Below are positions 42,347-50,344 of a stretch of DNA of 53,768 nucleotides, piece after piece; within the stretch, counting starts at the first letter, position 1; every line of letters begins with the position of its first letter. Under the pieces are notes generated by a model. It was not told the origin of the DNA. It saw nothing but the letters and a program-made list of their open reading frames with translations, and searched no databases. The DNA is from Pirellulales bacterium (GTDB taxonomy: Bacteria > Planctomycetota > Planctomycetia > Pirellulales > JACPPG01), in the NCBI GenBank assembly GCA_036499395.1, contig DASYDW010000078.1, positions 1-53,768 on the forward strand, read 5' to 3'. The position numbers and the translations under genes were made by a program.

Positions 42347-44014
42347 GTGAGCTGGCAACAGAGTCTGGAACGCTTGCAGGAACTCGTTCCCGGACATAGC
42401 TTCCAACACCAAAAGACGGAGAGAAACGCCGTCACTACGGCGTGGGGCGTGGATTGGGATGAGGTGTTGATTGCTCGCGACCTAATCCAAAACTTTTTCG
42501 ACGCCAATCGTCACGACGTCGCGAGGATTCGCATTGAGTCCTCGGGCAGGACTGCGACAGTCGCAGCGCCGACACCGTTCAATCTCGAACGTCTCTTCTT
42601 CCTTGGCAGTGAAAAAACCGAATCCGATGTGGGACAGTATGGCGAGGGATTCAAGGTCGCAATCACTTGCCTGCTCCGTGACCACGAAGTCACTCCCTTG
42701 TCACTTTCGGGAGATCTGGCGCTCGTCGTCCGTATATCTGAGGAGCCGGTGAGGGACACGCAGTTGTATCCCCTCGTCTATGACTTCTTTACCGTGTCGC
42801 CTCCCATCGCAGGCACGACTCTGCTCCTTTCTGGTTGCACGCGGAAATTGCTTGCCGCGCTGAAGGAAGGCCTGCACCACTTCTTCTACCCCAGCAATCC
42901 ACTCATCGGGAGCGGTCTCTGGTCGTCGCGGGACGGTCGCTACGCGATTTACGAGTCGACAACCAATAATGGGTACGCGTTCTACCGCAATTTGCGCAGG
43001 GGTGAAGTGGCTGGCATCCCCCTTGTGTTGTGCATTCGGGACGAAGTCAAGAAGGTCGAGAAGCGAATCGGTCACGACCGGGACAGAAACGCCTTCGGCG
43101 AAGAGCTTCTAGGTGTCTACTACGCTGCATTCGCCCAACAAGGACTGCGGCACAGCTCCGATGGCCAAGCGATTGTTGTTCGCGCAGCCAAGCCTAGTTG
43201 GCCTCACGGACACTCACTTTTGAGCACGATTGCGGACACCGCTGGGTACCGAAGCATGCTCTTTGACGAAAAGACTACGCGATCGCTTTTTGGCGATGGA
43301 TACTTTGCGCACTCAGCCACGCATGAGTCGGCGGAGCAGCTGCGATATAGCTTGATAGAGAGCGAGTGGGAGAAAGCGGGCAGGATACGCCTGCCAGGTT
43401 ACTTTGCGAAATTCGGCGTGGTGTCGGCCGAGCAGTACCTAAGGTCGCTAGATGAAAAGGCTCGACAGGAATCTCGCAAAAGTGGTAGCCGTTCTCCCAG
43501 CCCTGCGGAGCGAGAAGGCATCTTGCTTTTACAACGGGTTCTCAAGTTCCTCGCGCCGACGCTGTCGTCCATGCTCGAAAATCGAAGCTCTTCGTACACT
43601 GTTGGCTTGACAGACGTAGTTCTCGGTGAGCTTCGGAGCAGCCGCCATTATCAGTCGGTGGATGTATATTTGGCTGCGGTTCTATTCACGTCTGAATTCT
43701 CCCATGCAATGGCGGTGTTTCTACATGAACACAGCCACATTTTCGGATATGACGGAAGTCGCGGGTTCACGGATGCTCTCACCGAGTTGCTTGAAACCGT
43801 CGTTCAATATCGCAATGAATTGACGCCATTTGAAGAAGAATGGGGGCAAGTGCGCACTCGCGTGCAGGCAGAAAGGCGCAAAAAAAAGCCCAGGCAATCT
43901 GAACTCCCGGATTCGCGCCTGCAAACGCTATCAGAAGAACAGCTCCGCGATTTGCTCGCGCGCGTCCCACCTGTCGTCCTAAAAACCCTACTCACGAAGT
44001 ACGATCATTCGTGA
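42347..44014 (+). CDS. GHKL-ATPase-like domain fused to HExxH metallopeptidase domain
   Basis: A 555-residue protein from GTG 42347. The N-terminal part resembles a GHKL ATPase: ARDLIQNFFDA (43-53; Asp45 in the usual Glu place, Asn49, Asp52) as N-box and GQYGEGFKVAI (96-106) as the glycine-rich lid. The DxGxG box is not evident, so ATP hydrolysis is doubtful. The C-terminal part has VFLHEHSHIFG, an HExxH zinc site (His460, Glu461, His464), followed by GFTDALTELLE that may give the third ligand. The middle (200-400) is unassigned. Such ATPase-protease fusions suggest a stress- or phage-triggered protease, but no known defence system name fits. It stands alone. Confidence 0.75.
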   Translation: MSWQQSLERLQELVPGHSFQHQKTERNAVTTAWGVDWDEVLIARDLIQNFFDANRHDVARIRIESSGRTATVAAPTPFNLERLFFLGSEKTESDVGQYGEGFKVAITCLLRDHEVTPLSLSGDLALVVRISEEPVRDTQLYPLVYDFFTVSPPIAGTTLLLSGCTRKLLAALKEGLHHFFYPSNPLIGSGLWSSRDGRYAIYESTTNNGYAFYRNLRRGEVAGIPLVLCIRDEVKKVEKRIGHDRDRNAFGEELLGVYYAAFAQQGLRHSSDGQAIVVRAAKPSWPHGHSLLSTIADTAGYRSMLFDEKTTRSLFGDGYFAHSATHESAEQLRYSLIESEWEKAGRIRLPGYFAKFGVVSAEQYLRSLDEKARQESRKSGSRSPSPAEREGILLLQRVLKFLAPTLSSMLENRSSSYTVGLTDVVLGELRSSRHYQSVDVYLAAVLFTSEFSHAMAVFLHEHSHIFGYDGSRGFTDALTELLETVVQYRNELTPFEEEWGQVRTRVQAERRKKKPRQSELPDSRLQTLSEEQLRDLLARVPPVVLKTLLTKYDHS

Positions 44015-44376
44015 AGACCGGGACATCGCGAACAGCAATTGACAGTCCAGTGACTGCCGCTGGTCACTAGCCGCCACTTGGATGCCGCCCCTTCAGCATT
44101 CGTCCCCAGCAGGATTGGCAAGTTCATGGGGACTTCCTTTACACGCACTCGGCATCAGCGACGCAGCACACGAAGCCAACAGAAACATACAAAAGGTGAA
44201 ACGGGACGGGGGCATCGGGGAAAGGGAGCTTTGGGCCTGATGGTCCGTTGCCCGGTTCAAGGCTGATAAGACGTCACCTTCACAGAATCGTCATCGCCGC
44301 CGCGGGGGCCGGCGAGGCTCTCTTGCCGATCACCGCCCTCGCGAGTTTAGTACGGTTGTTAAAACGCTTACCGGTT
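44015..44376. other. Intergenic region
   Basis: These 362 bp lie between the convergent GHKL-protease gene and repA. No gene, and no hairpin with a T-run that I would call a terminator. Confidence 0.45.
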
Positions 44377-45786
44377 TCACGACGCTTTCTGCAACTCTGC
44401 CCGTCCGGCAAGTATCCGCTCCAGATGACGATGAAGTATTGCCTGGCGATAGCCTTCCGCAGCAATCGGCATTCCAGCATCCGTTGAACGCCGCCATCCC
44501 TCGATCGCCATTGGCTCCGCGTGCTGAAACGCCTCTTTCTCAAGCGTCGATTGCTCATCCTCTGAAAGCGTTGCCCAATACCTTTTCTGGACATCGTGCT
44601 CGGGATCGAAATGCGCTGGCTCTTCGACCGGCGGCGCTGTTCTTAACGGCGGACGCGATGGTGCTTTTCGTGCGCTCGGTTGCGAGAACCCCTCGCGAAT
44701 CGCCTTCACGAGATATCCCGCAGGATTCGACATCTTTCCGCCCGCGCGCATTTTCCGCTCGTCAAACGCCAATATCTGTCGCTCAATCTCTGCTGAGGGG
44801 AATTGTTGGCTGAGACCATTCGCCACGGCAGGACTTACACCGCGTTCGATCAATTGCTTGGCGGGTTCTGATCGTGCTTCTACCTTTTTCTTCTCCGGTG
44901 CGACTGATCCAGCCCTCTCGATTACGACACGCCAATCACTTGGACCATTCTTTCGAAACCGCAGCGCCCTTGCCATCGGCTTGAGAAAGCCGATGGCTAC
45001 TAGCTCCGCAAATGTTCTCTCAAGTTTTCGCTTCAGCTCTCCCGTGTCGTAGGCCCGGCTCATGCCCAAGTGCTCGCAGCCAAACGTCCGCAGATCGAAT
45101 TCGAGTCTCCGCTTGTGATAAAAACGCTTGTCGAGAAAGCGATACGCTTGCCTGGCCGCAGCGCCTTGCAGGTGAAAGTAGACTTCGAGATTCAGTTTCT
45201 TAATGTAGTTCGAAGCAAAGCTTGAAAAGACAATTCCATTCCAGATGAACGACGAGAGCGGTTGCTCCCTCGCTCCGACTGCTTCTCGGCCTCGCAGATC
45301 CACTGACTCCAAAATGTGGAAGGTGCGATTTCGCCAATTCTTGTTCGCGCGATCCCACCATGCTCGGTTGTAAAAAAGCGTCACACTCGCCAAGACATTC
45401 AGCGACTGCTCAAGCCTCCGATAAGATTTTCCGCCGCCATCCCATTGCAGAAACTTGACGAGCTCGTATCGCGTGAAAAACACCGTCGGAGACTGAAAGG
45501 CATTGCGGCACCTCGTCAGATGGATGAGCGCCAAGAGCACATCGTTGTCCCGAGCAGTCGGCAACCCATATTGGTCCGAACCCGAGATCGTCAGCTTTCG
45601 AGAAACTCGCTGCTTTGCGCCATCGTCCCAAATCTCGTCTTCAAACGTCAGCGTCTTTTGTCCATCGGCCACGCGGTTTGCAATCGCTGCGAGAGGAAAC
45701 TCTGCGAGATTCAATTCGTCTCGTCCATCGGTCAGATCGAAATTCCAAAGCGGTTTTAGCGTTGTCGATGTTCCCTGCTCTTCCAT
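44377..45786 (-). CDS. Plasmid replication initiator (RPA/RepA type)
   Basis: A 469-residue initiator. DELNLAEFPLAAIANR and KTLTFED, then YGLPTARDNDVLLALIHLTR and FTRYELVKFLQWDGGGKSYRRLEQSLNVLASVTLFYNRAWWD form the winged-helix initiator core typical of the RPA (PF10134-like) family, continuing with FHLQGAAARQAYRFLDKRFY. The C-terminal third (about 300-469) is charged and variable. It is transcribed leftward from a region with four 22-23 bp repeats (45944-46034), which are the expected binding iterons. It defines the DNA as an autonomous or formerly autonomous replicon. Confidence 0.9.
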   Translation of the reverse strand: MEEQGTSTTLKPLWNFDLTDGRDELNLAEFPLAAIANRVADGQKTLTFEDEIWDDGAKQRVSRKLTISGSDQYGLPTARDNDVLLALIHLTRCRNAFQSPTVFFTRYELVKFLQWDGGGKSYRRLEQSLNVLASVTLFYNRAWWDRANKNWRNRTFHILESVDLRGREAVGAREQPLSSFIWNGIVFSSFASNYIKKLNLEVYFHLQGAAARQAYRFLDKRFYHKRRLEFDLRTFGCEHLGMSRAYDTGELKRKLERTFAELVAIGFLKPMARALRFRKNGPSDWRVVIERAGSVAPEKKKVEARSEPAKQLIERGVSPAVANGLSQQFPSAEIERQILAFDERKMRAGGKMSNPAGYLVKAIREGFSQPSARKAPSRPPLRTAPPVEEPAHFDPEHDVQKRYWATLSEDEQSTLEKEAFQHAEPMAIEGWRRSTDAGMPIAAEGYRQAILHRHLERILAGRAELQKAS

Positions 45787-45943
45787 GTCTCTGTCCCTAA
45801 ATCAAAAGATCATCAACCGCTCGTGCTGTTATTGATTCTTTTTCTTGTAAGTTAAATACAAGAGTTACCCTGGTCTAAGTGCCTGAAGTCGAATCGCATT
45901 TCGACTCGAAATCTGTCTCGTTTCCCAGTAGTCGAGAAACTTT

Positions 45944-46034
45944 CCTGCCCCAGCCCCCGGTAACTTCCTGCTTCAGATCCCGGCACATTCCTGTCCAGAA
46001 TCCCGGTGCTTTCTGCCTCAAATCCCGGTGACGT
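45944..46034 (+). repeat. Iteron array (origin of replication)
   Basis: Four direct repeats beginning TTCCTG or TTTCTG at 45944, 45967, 45990 and 46012, each closing with a (T)CCCGG(T/C) block: consensus TTCCTGYYYCAGAWCCCGGT. The spacing is 23, 23 and 22 bp, that is about two helical turns. They lie 158 bp upstream of repA. A more degenerate fifth unit may start near 45914. The array is the likely replication origin. Confidence 0.85.
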
Positions 46035-46139
46035 AAGGCAACTGCTGCTGACACTGCGCTTTTAGCTAGGATATTCTGTTTCCGATCCCGCTAGACTTCG
46101 ATGCGGGATTCACGGAGTCGGGGTGCAAAAAAGATTGTT

Positions 46140-46254
46140 GACAGGAACAAAGAGGCGGGAATAGAGTCGCAGTGTCACCAGCTACCCGTTCCTGCCCGCT
46201 CCTACCAAGCGTGCAGCTCACAGAAGAACCGACTTACCAGGTCGGCTTTTTTGT
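46140..46254 (+). ncRNA. Possible countertranscribed small RNA at the origin
   Basis: TTGACA at 46140-46145, an 18-base spacer and TAGAGT at 46164-46169 form a plausible promoter. About 80 bases downstream CCGAC (46231-46235) pairs with GTCGG (46243-46247), followed by six T (46249-46254), a terminator. No frame with a ribosome binding site lies between. The transcript would be antisense to the leader of repA if that mRNA starts to the right of it, the usual layout for copy-number control RNA. Confidence 0.5.
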
Positions 46255-46389
46255 GTCTGAAATCTGTCTTCGCCTGGCGGAAACCTCCAAGGCGCCCGCA
46301 TGAGCCGGGTAAATTCAATCAACTTAAAGCTACCTCTCGATCCGCAACTCTGGCAATCAGGTTTTTGCGCACCGACTCAGTTGGTCGAC

Positions 46390-46565
46390 GCTGTTTACTT
46401 GCAAGTATGTTTGCCAGTCTGCAAGCGTCGGGGCATGGCAGCCAGAACGTCCGCAAGCTGGTCAGACTGTCTGCACGTACGCGCGCTTGAACGCTTGCGG
46501 GATTGTCTGCCAGCCAGATTGCAGGCAAGCATAAATACCATCTTGTCAGCCAGCTTTCTGCCGCG
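46390..46565 (+). repeat. Partition-site-like repeats upstream of parA
   Basis: The 180 bp before parA hold repeated TCTGC(C/A)-type units (46418, 46470, 46506, 46557) and GCAAG/CTTGC motifs, some as palindromes (CTTGCAAG at 46398-46405, CGCTTGAACGCTTGCG near 46483-46499) and CAGCCAG twice. They lie where a par centromere and the par promoter would be. Confidence 0.6.
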
Positions 46566-46579
46566 CTACTCTGAGCGCC

Positions 46580-47287
46580 ATGAAAACATTGCTCTTCGCA
46601 AACACTAAGGGCGGCGTAGGAAAATCAACGCTCGCCGTGCACCTCGCCGTTTGGCTCTTTGACCGGGGGGCAAAGGTCGCTCTCCTGGACGTCGACCGGC
46701 AGAGTTCGGCATCCCAGTGGATCGCCGAAGCCGAGCCCAAAATCACGGTGAAGAACGCTGGTACCCCCGAGGATGTAGTTGCAGACGTCCAAAGTCTCGC
46801 TCAGAGCCACGATTTCGTGGTAGCCGACGGTCCAGGGGGATTAAACGACTCCAGCCGCACCCTGCTGATTCTTGCCGACCTGGCGATCTTCCCAACCACT
46901 CCCTCAGTTCTCGACCTGAGGAGCGTTGCCGAGGCGACGGAATTACTGAAGTACGCCCAGGCTCTCAACGGCGGAAAGGTCCAAGGGCGCTTGGTCCTAA
47001 ACCGCATGAAGACTCGGTGTCGCATTTCCCGAGAACTCGCCGACGCTGCTCCAAGCCTTGGGCTCTCGGTAGCCAAGTCCAACATCCGGGACCTGCAACC
47101 ATACTGCGATGCCGCTCAGCAAGGGACAGTTGTGACCCGTATGGGCTACAAGGCGAAGGATGCTGCAACCGAACTGACGCAACTCTTCGTCGAACTCATG
47201 ACCGACAAACTGGCCTTCTTGGAGGACCCATCACCCGAAACATCAGAGGAGAACACTCGCCATGAACATAAGACGCTCGCTAAATAG
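46580..47287 (+). CDS. parA: ParA-family partition ATPase
   Basis: A 235-residue ParA/MinD-type ATPase. The deviant Walker A is ANTKGGVGKSTLAVHLA (about 7-23), switch I is LLDVDRQSSASQW, and Walker B is DFVVADGPGG. There is no N-terminal helix-turn-helix, so it is of the small Ib class that uses a separate DNA-binding partner for autoregulation. The start ATG is 15 bp after the last upstream repeat. It overlaps the next gene by 26 bp. Confidence 0.93.
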   Translation: MKTLLFANTKGGVGKSTLAVHLAVWLFDRGAKVALLDVDRQSSASQWIAEAEPKITVKNAGTPEDVVADVQSLAQSHDFVVADGPGGLNDSSRTLLILADLAIFPTTPSVLDLRSVAEATELLKYAQALNGGKVQGRLVLNRMKTRCRISRELADAAPSLGLSVAKSNIRDLQPYCDAAQQGTVVTRMGYKAKDAATELTQLFVELMTDKLAFLEDPSPETSEENTRHEHKTLAK

Positions 47288-47684
47288 TGCCCTGACCAGC
47301 ACACCAGATCTGAATTCCCCAGCAATTCAGGCATTCATTTCCGGTGGGGCTCCCGTCAAGGCCGCGCCTAAATCGCCGGTTAACGAGGTTTTGGCGAAAC
47401 CGGGTGAGAAACCAGTGGAGCACGTCACTCTTGCCGACGAGGTGTCCGCCACCAAGCAAACTGAGTCAAAGCCCAAACGCTCTGCAAAGCAGCGCATTGC
47501 ACCGCAACCAGTTCACTCAAAACTCATGATTTCAATCACGACCCGCCTTGAGCAATCAACGGCTGACGCTCTGAGACGTGCCCACCTAGAGCAGAAACTC
47601 AAAAACGTTCAGCCGGGAACTCAGCAAGAGATCATCGAGATCGCGGTCCAGGCCTGGCTCCTAGACCACGACTACCTGCCCTAG
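47262..47684 (+). CDS. Small DNA-binding partner of ParA (ParB-like role)
   Basis: A 140-residue basic protein overlapping the end of parA. Its N-terminal half is low in structure (Pro/Ala/Lys rich). The C-terminal 55 residues, MISITTRLEQSTADALRRAHLEQKLKNVQPGTQQEIIEIAVQAWL, read as a ribbon-helix-helix type domain. This is the usual design of the centromere-binding partner in type Ib partition loci, so it probably binds the repeats upstream of parA. Confidence 0.78.
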   Translation: MNIRRSLNSALTSTPDLNSPAIQAFISGGAPVKAAPKSPVNEVLAKPGEKPVEHVTLADEVSATKQTESKPKRSAKQRIAPQPVHSKLMISITTRLEQSTADALRRAHLEQKLKNVQPGTQQEIIEIAVQAWLLDHDYLP

Positions 47685-47909
47685 GCGGCAGTTCAGCCGA
47701 GGTATGTCGGGCCAGGAACCAGTCCGAACAATTTTCCATTTTTGTTCCCAAACTGCTCCGCGCGACTGTGTATTAGATGCTGAGAGGGCAAGTTTGCTCG
47801 TGTCCTCGCTACGTTGCCCGAAGCCGAGCCTCCTCGCCAGATATTTTTGCGTAGCAACCCGCTCGGTGGCATCATCTTCCTCGAATCTTTTGTTGTAGGA
47901 GAGGTATCC
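47685..47909. other. Intergenic region
   Basis: A 225-bp gap between the partition genes and the next operon. No clear terminator; the promoter of the small-gene operon should lie here. Confidence 0.4.
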
Positions 47910-48257
47910 ATGACCGAATCCAAGATTGAATCCAAGAAAAAGCCGACCGCCGCTGTGCTCGATGGTGAAACAGCTGAGCCGGTTCACACCATTCGGGAAG
48001 GGGCTGTCGCGGCCTCGATCTGGAAACGTCAGTCGACTTCCGGCTACGCCTATTTTGATTTCTCGCTGTCCCGCTCGTGGAAAAGCATGAGCACGAATAA
48101 GACGGGTTACTCGAAATCGTTCTTCACGCGCAATGAACCGGAGCTGCACCTCGTGATCGAGAAAGCCTCGGTCTGGATTAAGGAGCATGAGCAGGCGGCA
48201 CAGGCAACTCTTGCTAACGGCTCGGAAGCGGGAGTGGCCCATGACGCCCAAGCCTGA
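47910..48257 (+). CDS. Small protein of the IRxGxIxAAIW family, copy 1
   Basis: A 115-residue protein starting behind AGGAGAGG. The core PVHTIREGAVAASIWKRQSTSGYAYFDFSLSRSWKS matches, position for position in its key residues, the core of the gene at 49707-49973 (PVHEIRLGRIKAAIWVNDTQ, then NVTISRIYK), so both belong to one family. A compact beta-rich fold is likely; a PC4-like single-strand-binding fold is one idea, unproven. Its end overlaps the next gene by 17 bp. Confidence 0.8.
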   Translation: MTESKIESKKKPTAAVLDGETAEPVHTIREGAVAASIWKRQSTSGYAYFDFSLSRSWKSMSTNKTGYSKSFFTRNEPELHLVIEKASVWIKEHEQAAQATLANGSEAGVAHDAQA

Positions 48258-48426
48258 GTCGGAAAAAGGGCCAAACGATTGTCCACCCGACACGCAGCTG
48301 GACAACACATCTCTACCACCAGCTGACCCAATGACCGAAGAGCAACGGAATCTCTGGGAAGCGTACCGCGAGCAGCAACGACTCCGCTCGTGTCCGGGCT
48401 GTGGCGACGATGGAGGACTTCTCTAG
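48241..48426 (+). CDS. Small protein with C-terminal CPGC motif, second copy
   Basis: A 61-residue protein, MTPKPESEKGPNDCPPDTQL onward, ending EAYREQQRLRSCPGCGDDGGLL. The C-terminus parallels the protein at 38662-38847 (YLEQLKRLACPGCSED). It overlaps the preceding gene in another frame, so the two are translationally coupled. The CPGC pair may bind metal in a dimer. Function unknown. Confidence 0.72.
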   Translation: MTPKPESEKGPNDCPPDTQLDNTSLPPADPMTEEQRNLWEAYREQQRLRSCPGCGDDGGLL

Positions 48427-48490
48427 GTTCCGTGCATCCGGACTTCGATCTTTGATATGAAGCAAAACGTAGAAGCGACCGCACTGTGTC

Positions 48491-48570
48491 CTCGCGGAGG
48501 AGAGATTGTCTCTTCCGCGAGAGACCGGCGGTGCAACCAAGGTTTTTCTCAATCGAGATTGGTTTTTTCT
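48491..48570 (+). promoter_or_regulatory. Hairpins in the leader of the DUF932 gene
   Basis: CTCGCGGA (48491-48498) pairs with TCCGCGAG (48514-48521), with an inner GAGA/TCTC stem. Further on CAATC-GA-GATTG followed by GGTTTTTT (about 48551-48568) could act as a weak terminator. Both precede the DUF932 start at 48612 and may control read-through from the upstream operon. Confidence 0.45.
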
Positions 48571-48611
48571 TGTTTACGATCCCCGTACGCAGAAACCCAA
48601 GGAGTTCTCCG

Positions 48612-49646
48612 ATGGAGAAACAGAATCTGAAACGAGCTTCGAAAGAACTCTTTCGACGCTCCCCCGACGAGTGTTTTGATTCGTTGTCGTCCTTGTCGAC
48701 TCATTGCAGGATGATGCGAGAGGAAGCCAAAGACTTTTGGTGTCCTCCAGCTCAACTGTCCCCGCATGAGTCAGAAAACGGTCAACTTGGAATTCAGCTC
48801 GGAAACGACGGCGCGTTCTTGATGAACGACTGGTCTTTTTCGCAGCTGTGCAAGTTCTCCGGCGTAGGAAAGGAGACGGTCAACCGACTCTCCGCCAACA
48901 CGGCCGCAGAGGTCTTTCGAGAGACGCTGCCGCGCGGCAATAAGCCGATGCAGCTCTATCTCCAAGGACAGACGGTTCGCTCGCTCCACGGCACGAGCTA
49001 CACGCGGCTCCACGACTCAGAACTCGTGGCGATGCTGCAAGAGTTCGCAGTCGATTTCCAGCCCCCTCAAAAAGGGATGAATGGTGCGACTGGGCTCTAC
49101 TGTGGAGAGCAGGATCTCTTCTGCTTTCTAGTCGACCCTAACGGCTGGACCGAGATCGAAGGGGAAGCCTTCTGTCCCGGGATCTTCATCTGGAATTCCG
49201 AAGTTGGCAGGCGTTCGATCGGCATCGAGACTTTTTGGTTTCAGGCAATCTGCCAGAACCACATTGTCTGGGATGCGACCGAAGTCGTCGAGTTCACCCG
49301 TAAGCACACCTCTAGCGTCCATTCAGCTTTGTCTGACATGCGACGGATCATCGAGGGGCTCGTCGCTAAACGGGACGAGCGTCGAGCCGGGTTTGCGGAC
49401 GTGATCGCCAAGGCGATGCGTACCAAGCTCGGAGACGATGCGGAGGAGACGCTCAAGGTCCTGACCAAGCAAGGTATCGGACGAGGAGTCGCAAAGCGTG
49501 CTTTGAACATCGCCCAGGAGCAAGGTCGATTTACGATCTTCTCCCTGGTCGATGCTCTAACCCGAATTGCGGGCGAGATCGCCAACGCGGGCGATCGCAC
49601 GGAAGCTGATGAAAAGGCGGGAGCGCTTCTGGCTCTCGCTCTGTGA
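48612..49646 (+). CDS. DUF932 (phage/plasmid-like) protein
   Basis: A 344-residue DUF932-family protein. ATG 48612 gives MEKQNLKRASKELFRRSPDE, then AFLMNDWSFSQLCKFSGVGKETVNRLS, LYLQGQTVRSLHGTSYTRLHDSELVAMLQE, CFLVDPNGW, and GIFIWNSEVGRRSIGIETFWFQAICQNHIVWD, the block by which the family is known. The C-terminal 100 residues are helical. Such genes are common on plasmids and phages and have no established function. It heads a pair with the small gene at 49707. Confidence 0.9.
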   Translation: MEKQNLKRASKELFRRSPDECFDSLSSLSTHCRMMREEAKDFWCPPAQLSPHESENGQLGIQLGNDGAFLMNDWSFSQLCKFSGVGKETVNRLSANTAAEVFRETLPRGNKPMQLYLQGQTVRSLHGTSYTRLHDSELVAMLQEFAVDFQPPQKGMNGATGLYCGEQDLFCFLVDPNGWTEIEGEAFCPGIFIWNSEVGRRSIGIETFWFQAICQNHIVWDATEVVEFTRKHTSSVHSALSDMRRIIEGLVAKRDERRAGFADVIAKAMRTKLGDDAEETLKVLTKQGIGRGVAKRALNIAQEQGRFTIFSLVDALTRIAGEIANAGDRTEADEKAGALLALAL

Positions 49647-49706
49647 TTGTCTTGAGTTCGTGCGTTGTGTTGTTTCTCGATCTTCTTTTTGAAAGGAGCC
49701 ATCCTC

Positions 49707-49973
49707 ATGGCTACAGCGACATCGAAACGCGGTTCCGAGAAAACGCGGCCTGTCCACGAGATCCGACTCGGGAGGATTAAGGCCGCAATCTGGGTCAACG
49801 ACACCCAGACGGGCATTCGTCATAACGTGACGATTTCCCGCATCTACAAAGACGGCGATGAATGGAAGACATCCGACAGCTTCGGTCGAGATGACCTACC
49901 GCTTGTCGCCAAGGTCTCCGACATGGCTCACTCGTGGATTTTCGAGCAGAGTCAAAGCGGTGAAGGCGACTGA
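49707..49973 (+). CDS. Small protein of the IRxGxIxAAIW family, copy 2
   Basis: An 88-residue protein starting behind AAAGGAG. The core HEIRLGRIKAAIWVNDTQTG, then NVTISRIYKDGDEWKTSDSFGRDDLPLVAKVSDMAHSWI, is a widespread small family of unknown function, common in Planctomycetota and Myxococcota as I recall. It is a better match to the family than the copy at 47910. A strong terminator follows at 50008. Confidence 0.83.
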   Translation: MATATSKRGSEKTRPVHEIRLGRIKAAIWVNDTQTGIRHNVTISRIYKDGDEWKTSDSFGRDDLPLVAKVSDMAHSWIFEQSQSGEGD

Positions 49974-50007
49974 TGGCTAGAATGCCATCAAGCAAGTAGT
50001 CGCCACT

Positions 50008-50048
50008 GAGAGGTTCCCGCCGTTGCACCGCCGGACCTCTCTTTTTTT
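50008..50048 (+). terminator. Rho-independent terminator after the DUF932 unit
   Basis: GAGAGGT (50008-50014) pairs with ACCTCTC (50035-50041), with additional inner CC/GG and CGCCG-type pairing, and is followed by a run of seven T (50042-50048). Confidence 0.88.
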
Positions 50049-50097
50049 ATTGCGTTATTTTGGCTCATCTGCGGCTTAGGCTGCGAGGAGGTGGCCT

Positions 50098-50277
50098 CTG
50101 TTTTTCGTTCACTGCCCAGAATGTGGGTCCGTTGTGGAAGTTCCCGACAATGCTATCGGCTCCGACCGCACAGACCCTTGGAATGTGATTGGCTGTGACG
50201 AGTGCGGCGCGAGCTTCGATTTCGATGATGACGAAGTTCAATCCGCGCCCGATCCGCCAAGTTCCAGTGACGAGTAA
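50098..50277 (+). CDS. Small zinc-ribbon protein with probable CTG start
   Basis: A 59-residue frame reading FFVHCPECGSVVEVP then NVIGCDECGASFDFDDDEVQ and an acidic tail. Two CxxC pairs (CPEC, CDEC) about 25 residues apart make a zinc ribbon. No ATG, GTG or TTG is available at the start of homology. The only candidate is CTG 50098, placed 5-6 bases after a near-perfect GAGGAGGT (50085-50092). The next in-frame GTG would remove the first CxxC pair. It overlaps the 5' extension of the DUF2726 frame. Confidence 0.72.
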   Translation: MFFVHCPECGSVVEVPDNAIGSDRTDPWNVIGCDECGASFDFDDDEVQSAPDPPSSSDE

Positions 50278-50344
50278 GGTTCTAAACCAAAACCTGCGGC
50301 CCGCAGGAAAGGAGCGGGCTTATTCGAAAATGATAAGGCACTTT

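Noticed and set aside
45944..46034. CRISPR array
   Set aside because: The units are 22-23 bp long, contiguous, without unique spacers, and lie upstream of repA, so they are iterons.
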